The position numbers were made by a program, and so were the translations under genes. From the NCBI GenBank assembly GCA_020881235.1, contig JAJIYK010000024.1, forward strand, positions 1-41,096: 41,096 nucleotides of DNA. The letters run 5' to 3'. Source of the stretch: Rickettsia endosymbiont of Oxypoda opaca (lineage in GTDB: Bacteria > Pseudomonadota > Alphaproteobacteria > Rickettsiales > Rickettsiaceae). The notes beneath the pieces were generated by a model, which had not been told where the DNA came from, searched no databases, and saw only the letters and a list, made by a program, of their open reading frames with translations. This document shows, piece after piece, positions 35,731 to 41,096 of the stretch; position 1 is the first letter of the stretch, and each line of letters starts with the position of its first letter.

Positions 35731-35886
35731 GTTGTTACATGGCTCGATATTTCTTCTGTCATTCCGTGATTTAATCACGGAATCCAGTAAAAATGCTAAA
35801 GCAATGTACACTTTTAGTTGCTTTTCTGGATACCGTGGTCAAGCCACGGTATGACAAATTTGGCATTTTTCGAGCCATGCAACAAC
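35731..35886. repeat. Element with A-type termini and hybrid core
   Basis: The termini GTTGTTACATGGCTCGA and TCGAGCCATGCAACAAC match at 16 of 17 positions. The core's left arm at 35758-35787 is a divergent palindrome (CCGTGATTTAATCACGG), while the right arm at 35826-35855 is the common A form. The spacer is 38 bases. Confidence 0.87.
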
Positions 35887-36035
35887 GCCGCCGCTGCAAG
35901 CGGCGTGGCAATCTAGAAAATAATAATTTTCATAGCATTTTTTGCTGTTTTTTTCCTAGATTGCCACGTCGGCACTACGTCCCTCCTCGCAATGACGGGG
36001 TTTTTTGTAATGATTCCGATCCACGCAACAATGCC
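35887..36035. repeat. Full family B element
   Basis: It starts with a GC-rich hairpin GCCGCTGCAAGCGGC and continues through GTGGCAATCTAG and CTAGATTGCCAC to CTCGCAATGAC (ends 35996). A right outer terminus GATCCACGCAACAATGCC follows (to 36035). It abuts the preceding element without a gap. Together they fill the 388-bp gap between the folC remnant and sodB. Confidence 0.85.
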
Positions 36036-36075
36036 GGGCGAGGATGACATAATTAACTAAATAGGAGAAAAATAT

Positions 36076-36705
36076 ATGGTTTACTGTACTAAATCTAATC
36101 AAACTTCTTATCCTTTCGTTTTACCGGATTTACCTTATGATAAAGATAGTTTTAAACCGCATTTTACAGCCGAGACTTTTGACTATCATCACGGTAAGCA
36201 TCATCAAACTTATGTTACAAATTTAAATAACTTATTAAAAGATAATACAGAATTACAAAAAATGGATTTAGAAGAATTAATAGCTCATTCTTCTAGTAAT
36301 TCAAATTATGCAATTTTTAATAATGCAGCGCAAATATGGAACCATAGTTTTTTTTGGCACTCGATTAAACCGAAAGGCGGCGGTAATCCTACCGGCAAAA
36401 TATTAGAATTAATCAATAAAGATTTCGGTAGTTTTGAAAATTTTTGTGAGCAATTTAAAGCGGCAGCGATAGGGCAGTTCGGTAGCGGCTGGGCGTGGCT
36501 TGTGCAGCATGATAACAAATTACAAATTATAAAAACCGCTAATGCCGAAACTCCTATAGTTAACGGCATAAAACCAATAATTGCTTGTGATGTTTGGGAA
36601 CATGCTTATTATATTGACTATAGAAATAAACGTCCTGATTATGTTGATACCTTTATTAAACATATGATTAATTGGGAGTTTGCCGAAAATAATCTAATAA
36701 AATAG
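36076..36705 (+). CDS. sodB: Superoxide dismutase, iron type
   Basis: This enzyme detoxifies superoxide. The metal ligands are His38 (FDYHHGKHH), His90 (IWNHSFFW), Asp172 and His176 ([12 protein letters not shown]). The pattern around [10 protein letters not shown] and the [11 protein letters not shown] segment match the iron enzymes more than the manganese ones, though metal choice is an inference. The 209 residues include about 10 extra at the N-terminus ([12 protein letters not shown]). There is no signal peptide. AGGAG stands 8 bases before the ATG. The patatin gene begins 10 bp after the stop. Confidence 0.96.
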   Translation: MVYCTKSNQTSYPFVLPDLPYDKDSFKPHFTAETFDYHHGKHHQTYVTNLNNLLKDNTELQKMDLEELIAHSSSNSNYAIFNNAAQIWNHSFFWHSIKPKGGGNPTGKILELINKDFGSFENFCEQFKAAAIGQFGSGWAWLVQHDNKLQIIKTANAETPIVNGIKPIIACDVWEHAYYIDYRNKRPDYVDTFIKHMINWEFAENNLIK

Positions 36706-36715
36706 TAAATAAATC

Positions 36716-38353
36716 ATGTCTAAAATCAAAGAAATACAAGAAGCTCAAGAATCTCCAATTGAATATATAGCTTTTAGCGGCGGCGGAGCTAAAGGTACAA
36801 TATATTCAGGTGCTTATGCAGCTGCAAAAGAATCAGGAATATTTGACGGGGTGAAAGCCGTTGCCGGTTCTTCTGCCGGTGCTATAACGGCAGCACTTGC
36901 AGCATTAGGTACTTCTCCTAAAAAATTTGAGGAAATTTCTAAAAATACCAATTTACAATCATTACTTGGGAAAAAAGGATTTTCTGCCGGCATAGTGCAA
37001 TTAAATAAAGACGGTAAACCTTTATATGATCTGTTAGAGAGTACTATTAAAGAAAATATAGGAAATTTTTTGCAAAGATCGGATATCGTCAATATAGCAG
37101 ATGATAAAGCACTTGATGAGCTACGAGAAAGATACCAAAATCAAGGAAAAATATATTTTAAGGATATAGCATTATTGCGACAATATGACCCTGTGCAATA
37201 TAAAGATTTAGTCGTTACCGCAGTTCAACAAGGTACCGGCGAGTTAACTATTTTTAATAGTTTTGATACTCCGAATGTTGAAATTGCTTTAGCGTGCCGT
37301 GCTTCCGCCTCGATTCCATTAGTTTTTGAACCGGTGGAAATTGACGGTAAGTTATATGTTGACGGCGGTTATAGAGATAATATCCCGACAAAATATTTCT
37401 CCGGAAATGAGCCGGAATTTGATGTAAAAGACGTAAGCGATGATATGGAGGAAATTACCTTAGCAAAAAAACAAGGAAGAACACTTGCTATGGCTTTCGG
37501 TAGCGATATGGATGCTAGTGCAAATATTGCTATATATAGTGCTAAAAAATTTAATAGTCCCGGAGAAATAGTAAAGTTTTTAGTAGATATATTGTTTAAA
37601 ACTATAGCAAGAGTCGGCGGAAAATTTAAATATACTGAAACAGCAATAGCAACTAGCGAAGAGTTGCGTGAAAATGCTTTAAATACCGTTGTATTAAATA
37701 CTCAAGGAGTAAGTACTCTTGACTTTAACGATGCACAAAAATATGCTGATTATTTACATATCAAAGGATATTGTCAAACTAGAGAGTATTTAGATAACCA
37801 TCAATTAGGCAAGGAAGCCGATAAAACATTTGAGCATCAAAAATTTTTATTAAATGTCTATGAAATTTATAATAATAAAAATTTAAATAAAACTTTCGGC
37901 ACAAAATTATTAGAGATGATAATTCCCTCAAATGAACAAAAACCTTCGAAATGGCAAGACGGTATCATTGAAAATCAAGAAGATAAAGCAAAAATACTGT
38001 TATCTTTTTGTAAGCCTTCGGCATTACCGGAGCAAGGCTTACAATCAAAGCTTAAGGGATATGTAATAGTTGCGGCACAAGCACGCGGCAGAGAATTAAG
38101 AGCCGATACAAATTCTTTGAAAGCTTTGATTCACGGGCTAAATGACTCTACTACTTCAAATAAAATAAAAGAAGATTTTATTAAATTACTTGCTGTCGAT
38201 AAAAATAAAGACGCTAGGTTTGATAAAAATAAATCCTATAATGAAAATATCGCTAAATTTAAATTTACTAATAAAGATTTTGAATTATTTCTTGATAAAA
38301 ATAAAAGTGAAGCTTTAAAATTTCAAAATAAAACTAATAGAGGGAGAGGGTAG
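36716..38353 (+). CDS. Patatin-like phospholipase
   Basis: This 545-residue patatin-family lipid hydrolase has the oxyanion loop GGGAKG (residues 22-27), the nucleophile Ser53 in GSSAG and the catalytic Asp216 in DGGYRDN. The Ser-Asp dyad is intact, so it should be active. It has no signal peptide. Rickettsia carry patatin-type phospholipase A2 enzymes (Pat1, Pat2) that have been linked to host entry and escape from the vacuole. The size and context suggest the Pat2 type, but I cannot be sure. It is closely spaced after sodB and probably shares its transcript. Confidence 0.93.
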   Translation: MSKIKEIQEAQESPIEYIAFSGGGAKGTIYSGAYAAAKESGIFDGVKAVAGSSAGAITAALAALGTSPKKFEEISKNTNLQSLLGKKGFSAGIVQLNKDGKPLYDLLESTIKENIGNFLQRSDIVNIADDKALDELRERYQNQGKIYFKDIALLRQYDPVQYKDLVVTAVQQGTGELTIFNSFDTPNVEIALACRASASIPLVFEPVEIDGKLYVDGGYRDNIPTKYFSGNEPEFDVKDVSDDMEEITLAKKQGRTLAMAFGSDMDASANIAIYSAKKFNSPGEIVKFLVDILFKTIARVGGKFKYTETAIATSEELRENALNTVVLNTQGVSTLDFNDAQKYADYLHIKGYCQTREYLDNHQLGKEADKTFEHQKFLLNVYEIYNNKNLNKTFGTKLLEMIIPSNEQKPSKWQDGIIENQEDKAKILLSFCKPSALPEQGLQSKLKGYVIVAAQARGRELRADTNSLKALIHGLNDSTTSNKIKEDFIKLLAVDKNKDARFDKNKSYNENIAKFKFTNKDFELFLDKNKSEALKFQNKTNRGRG

Positions 38354-38384
38354 GTTTGTAGGTTATTACTGTTATGTGGATATT

Positions 38385-38843
38385 ATGAGTGAATATAAAA
38401 AAATTATTGCCCAAAATAAAAAAGCGTTGTTCAACTATTTTATCGAAGAAAGATTAGAGGCAGGCATAGTATTAAAGGGTAGCGAAGTGCAATCGCTCCG
38501 CCTCGGTAAAGCCTCAATTGAAGAAAGCCATGCGGCAGATTCATTAAATGAGATATTCTTATATAATTGCCATATTGCAGAATATGAGCAAGCTAATAGG
38601 CTTAATCATACGACCAGAAGACCCAGAAAATTACTTTTGCATGCTAGTGAAATAAGAAAAATAATCGGTAAAGTTAGGATAAAGGGTTATACTCTTGTGG
38701 CTCTTTCGCTATATTTTAATAAAAAAAATAAAATAAAAGTTGAGTTAGGTATTGCAAAGGGTAAAAAATTACACGATAAAAGACAAACCATTAAAGAAAA
38801 AGATTGGAAAAGAGATCAAAGTAGGTTAATGAGGCAGAAATAA
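38385..38843 (+). CDS. smpB: SsrA-binding protein
   Basis: SmpB carries tmRNA to stalled ribosomes during trans-translation. Family segments include LKGSEVQSLRLGKASIEESHA and the C-terminal GIAKGKKLHDKRQTIKEKDWKRDQSRLMRQK, whose basic tail mimics the missing mRNA and anticodon. I use ATG 38385 (152 residues); a GTG three codons earlier is possible. It starts about 30 bases after the patatin stop. The tmRNA gene itself is not seen in this window. Confidence 0.96.
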   Translation: MSEYKKIIAQNKKALFNYFIEERLEAGIVLKGSEVQSLRLGKASIEESHAADSLNEIFLYNCHIAEYEQANRLNHTTRRPRKLLLHASEIRKIIGKVRIKGYTLVALSLYFNKKNKIKVELGIAKGKKLHDKRQTIKEKDWKRDQSRLMRQK

Positions 38844-38955
38844 AATATTTAATAACAGAGCCTTAATTTATTTTATCTATAAAGCTACTGTTATACTTTA
38901 CTTTAAAAAATAAATTTTCTATAAATTATATTATAAGTTTAAATAAAAACAAATT

Positions 38956-39756
38956 ATGCAAAATATCATCGGTAAAATACTATTTATAGTTATAATTACT
39001 ATAGCGGCTTTATTTATTTATAAAACTATGAAAGTTTCATCTGCAAAACCGGTGTCCGTAATCATTACGGAAAGTAAATCAGTGGATAAAATTTATGAAG
39101 AAGAAAGGGTTAAAGAAATTATAAAAGAATATTTAATAAATAGTCCTGAGGTAATTATTCAATCAATTGAAGGATTACAAAAACGTAAAATCCAAGAAAA
39201 AGAAAATAAAGTTAATGATTATATTAAAAATAATCAAATAGATATTGAGAATATTAAAAGCTTCCCGACTCTGGGCAATGAAGACGGTGATATAACGATA
39301 GTAGCATTTTTTGATTATAATTGTTCTTATTGTAAAAAAAGTGATTTACTGATAAATCAATTATTACAAAATGATACAAATATTAAAGTGTTGTTAAGAC
39401 CGTTACCCATTTTAGGGAACGCCTCTTCGTATCTTGCACAGGTTGCTTTGGCGGTTTATAAGGTTAATCCGATTAAATTTAAAGTTATTCACGACGGGTT
39501 AATGGAAATACAAGATATTACTAAAAAATCGGTAGAAGACTTATTATTAGAAAATAATTTAAATATTTCGGAAATTGAAGAAATAGCAGATAGTAAAGAA
39601 ATTAAAGCCTTAATTGAGAAAGATATGGAAATAGCTAGAAATTTAAAAATTAACGGCGTTCCGGTTTATATTATAAACGGTCGATTAATACCCGGCTTAA
39701 TAGATTTAGTACAATTGCAAACTATGGTTAAAGATATTAGAGATAATAAAAAGTAA
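38956..39756 (+). CDS. DsbA/Com1-like thioredoxin-fold protein
   Basis: This 266-residue thiol-disulfide oxidoreductase is anchored by an N-terminal helix (residues 5-24). The active site is Cys123-Ser-Tyr-Cys126 in FFDYNCSYCKKSD, and the cis-proline loop is INGVPVYIINGRLIPG. The region before the thioredoxin fold (residues 45-100) is helical, as in Com1-like proteins. It probably forms or corrects disulfides in periplasmic and surface proteins. It is separate from smpB by about 110 AT-rich bases. Confidence 0.92.
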   Translation: MQNIIGKILFIVIITIAALFIYKTMKVSSAKPVSVIITESKSVDKIYEEERVKEIIKEYLINSPEVIIQSIEGLQKRKIQEKENKVNDYIKNNQIDIENIKSFPTLGNEDGDITIVAFFDYNCSYCKKSDLLINQLLQNDTNIKVLLRPLPILGNASSYLAQVALAVYKVNPIKFKVIHDGLMEIQDITKKSVEDLLLENNLNISEIEEIADSKEIKALIEKDMEIARNLKINGVPVYIINGRLIPGLIDLVQLQTMVKDIRDNKK

Positions 39757-39770
39757 CCTGATTATAGAGC

Positions 39771-39909
39771 GGCATTGTTGCATGGCTCGATTTTACATTT
39801 TGTGTCATTCCCTCGAAAGAGGGAATCTACTTAACAATATAACAATACTAGTAAGTTAGATACCGGCTTTCGCTGGTGTGACACCAAAAATTCGAGCCAT
39901 GCAACAATG
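39771..39909. repeat. Element with perfect 18-bp termini and flanking direct repeats
   Basis: CATTGTTGCATGGCTCGA (39773-39790) and its exact complement (39892-39909) bound an interior with a GTCATTCCCTCGAAAGAGGGAATC hairpin unlike those of families A-C. TTATAGAGC (39762-39770) on the left and TTATAGAGT (39912-39920) on the right match at 8 of 9. Confidence 0.88.
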
Positions 39910-39937
39910 TCTTATAGAGTATAGTGTGACAAATTAC

Positions 39938-39966
39938 TTGACAATTAGCTCTTAACTTGTTAAAAT
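39938..39966 (+). promoter_or_regulatory. Strong sigma-70 promoter with no ORF downstream
   Basis: TTGACA (39938-39943) is a consensus -35, with a 17-base spacer and TAAAAT (39961-39966) as the -10. It is the best promoter match I noticed in the window. No coding frame begins in the next 500 bases. Confidence 0.7.
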
Positions 39967-39972
39967 TTCAAT

Positions 39973-40062
39973 TAATACCAGACCAAATATAAATATAGTC
40001 AGGCATAAACATAGCCGAATGGCTTGCAAAGCTGATGAGTTCTATATAACTACTCATTTTTC
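39973..40062 (+). ncRNA. Candidate small RNA
   Basis: This stretch follows the strong promoter by about 6 bases. It contains a small stem AGCC-GAAT-GGCT and ends in the hairpin ATGAGT...ACTCAT (40035-40057) followed by TTTTTC, which could be a weak terminator. No ORF is present. I cannot match it to a known RNA class. The stretch from 40063 to 40240 is AT-rich, and I see no other feature except a short repeated motif at 40192. Confidence 0.4.
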
Positions 40063-40240
40063 AAAAATCATTTTTCATTTTATTTAAAGCTAGAATATAC
40101 TTAAGTTTATCGCATTTGCCATATTCATAAATAAAATTTGATTTTTGACTCTAAGCAGTATACAAATCTAATTTTATCCTTAATCTAGGTCCTGTGAACA
40201 AAATTTAAAATAAGCTATATTAGCATTCCCTTGTTTTAGG

Positions 40241-40413
40241 GGCTTTGTTGTATGGCTCGAATTTTTGCAAAGCATACGGTGTCATGCCGTGACTTGATCA
40301 CGGCATCCAGTCTTTTTATTAAGGTTTTTTCTGGATACCGTGGGAGGGGCCACGGTATGACACCATACTTGTAATAATCATAATACGGTAAAATCGATCC
40401 ATGCAACAAAGCC
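40241..40413. repeat. Full family A element with GGGAGGGGCC loop
   Basis: The termini GGCTTTGTTGTATGGCTC and GATCCATGCAACAAAGCC enclose arms at 40281-40310 and 40331-40361. The right arm has the loop GTGGGAGGGGCCAC, the complement of the CCCCTCCC variant seen at 13282 and 17147. The bases from 40414 to 40554 are the rho leader, where I see no clear promoter. Confidence 0.88.
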
Positions 40414-40554
40414 TCCTAGCAATGACGAGGTAAAATAGTTGGGGTTATAAGCTTTGTAAATGTTGCTACTCAAAATAAACTTTCAATAAAAATATTCACG
40501 AGACCTAATATTTAATCCATCCATATTTAACTAAATCCATAAAAAATAAAATCA

Positions 40555-41096
40555 ATGAGCATAATAAATAAAGAACCTAAAGAAGGAGCTAATAATTGTT
40601 ACGAACAAAATATAAACAATATCTCCGTAGAAACTACTAATGTTATTAATTTAAAACAATTAAAAGGGAAATTACCTGAAGAACTCCAAGCACAAGCTGA
40701 AGAGCTAAAAATCGAAAATGTTAATTCTTTATTAAAACAAGAATTAGTTTTTGCGATCTTAAAAAAATCGGTTGAGCAGGGCGGATTAATTTTGGGAGAG
40801 GGGGTATTAGAAGTTTTACCTGACGGTTTTGGTTTCTTACGTTCTCCGGAAGTGAATTATTTAGCCGGTCCCGATGATATTTATATTTCCCCTAGCCAAA
40901 TTCGTCGTTTCGGTTTGCGTACCGGTGATACCGTAGAAGGTCAAATTAGAGCACCGAAAGCCGGAGAACGTTATTTTGCTTTACTGAAAGTGAATAAAGT
41001 TAATTTTGAAGATCCTGCCAAATCTTACCATCGTGTACATTTTGATAATCTAACACCTTTATATCCGGATGAAAAACTTTGCTTAGAGCTTGAGGA
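40555..41096 (+). CDS. rho: Transcription termination factor Rho, N-terminal part
   Basis: Rho is the RNA helicase that ends transcription. The frame is open from ATG 40555 to the window edge (180 codons). It has an extended N-terminus of about 30 polar residues, then the helical Rho_N region ([38 protein letters not shown]). The cold-shock RNA-binding domain follows ([43 protein letters not shown]). The ATPase domain lies beyond the window. The ATG lacks a strong ribosome binding site. Confidence 0.95.
   Translation, partial: MSIINKEPKEGANNCYEQNINNISVETTNVINLKQLKGKLPEELQAQAEELKIENVNSLLKQELVFAILKKSVEQGGLILGEGVLEVLPDGFGFLRSPEVNYLAGPDDIYISPSQIRRFGLRTGDTVEGQIRAPKAGERYFALLKVNKVNFEDPAKSYHRVHFDNLTPLYPDEKLCLELE

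Noticed and set aside
35793..36047. 84-residue plus-strand ORF before sodB
   Set aside because: It is composed of family A and family B repeat sequence and shows no protein-like pattern.
40012..40040. tRNA-like fragment (GCCGAATGGCTTGCAAAGC) after the strong promoter
   Set aside because: No acceptor or T-arm pairing can be built around it, so I keep only a generic small-RNA candidate.
906..40413. CRISPR array
   Set aside because: The palindromic repeats are dispersed over the whole window with no regular spacing and no cas genes.

Overview
The window is about 41 kb of an AT-rich alphaproteobacterial chromosome that I read as Rickettsia, most likely from a palindrome-rich lineage such as the spotted fever or transitional group. 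The reasons are the gene set (nuoABCDE, dnaN, pheST, sodB next to a patatin phospholipase, envZ/ompR, lnt, rho), the high A+T content, and dense dispersed palindromic repeats that resemble Rickettsia palindromic elements (RPEs). Two of these repeats sit in frame inside genes (ubiH-like and pheT). I cannot name the species.

Layout. 1-3.1 kb (minus): uppS, then an overlapping ompR/envZ-like pair. 3.1-7.3 kb (plus): ilvE, a DUF2125-like envelope protein, a polyprenyl diphosphate synthase and an orphan VapB-like antitoxin. 7.3-15.2 kb (minus): a DUF4143 ATPase, mpg, yidD, nuoE-D-C-B-A (transcribed A to E), an O-antigen ligase-like protein and a DUF2155-like secreted protein. 15.5-20.9 kb (plus): a stand-alone large terminase, lnt, an XRE regulator, sppA and an HU/IHF-like protein. 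21-23.3 kb (minus): tRNA-Arg(CCG), folD and a ferredoxin-NADP reductase. 23.8-27.7 kb (plus): an MnhF-like protein, a UbiH-like hydroxylase, a 534-residue protein of unknown function and comF. 28.0-28.7 kb (minus): an unknown protein. 28.9-41.1 kb (plus): pheST, dnaN, folC, a small ORF remnant, sodB, patatin, smpB, a DsbA-like protein, a possible small RNA and the start of rho.

Functional themes. Complex I, the polyprenyl synthase and the UbiH-like hydroxylase all serve ubiquinone-linked respiration. UppS, Lnt, the O-antigen ligase and the DUF2155/DUF2125 proteins serve the envelope. PheST, SmpB, YidD and tRNA-Arg serve translation and membrane protein insertion. SodB, the patatin and the DsbA-like protein fit oxidative and host-cell life.

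The main unexplained structure is the repeat system. At least fifteen intergenic copies share a concentric architecture: short outer inverted termini (GGCATTGTTGC...GCAACAATGCC type) enclose interchangeable inner cores, and each core is an inverted repeat of about 30 bp whose arms are themselves palindromic. One copy is inserted inside a different repeat family, and both that copy and the one at 39771 are flanked by 9-bp direct repeats matching at 8 of 9 positions. This suggests MITE-like mobility. Cores also sit between most genes of the nuo operon.
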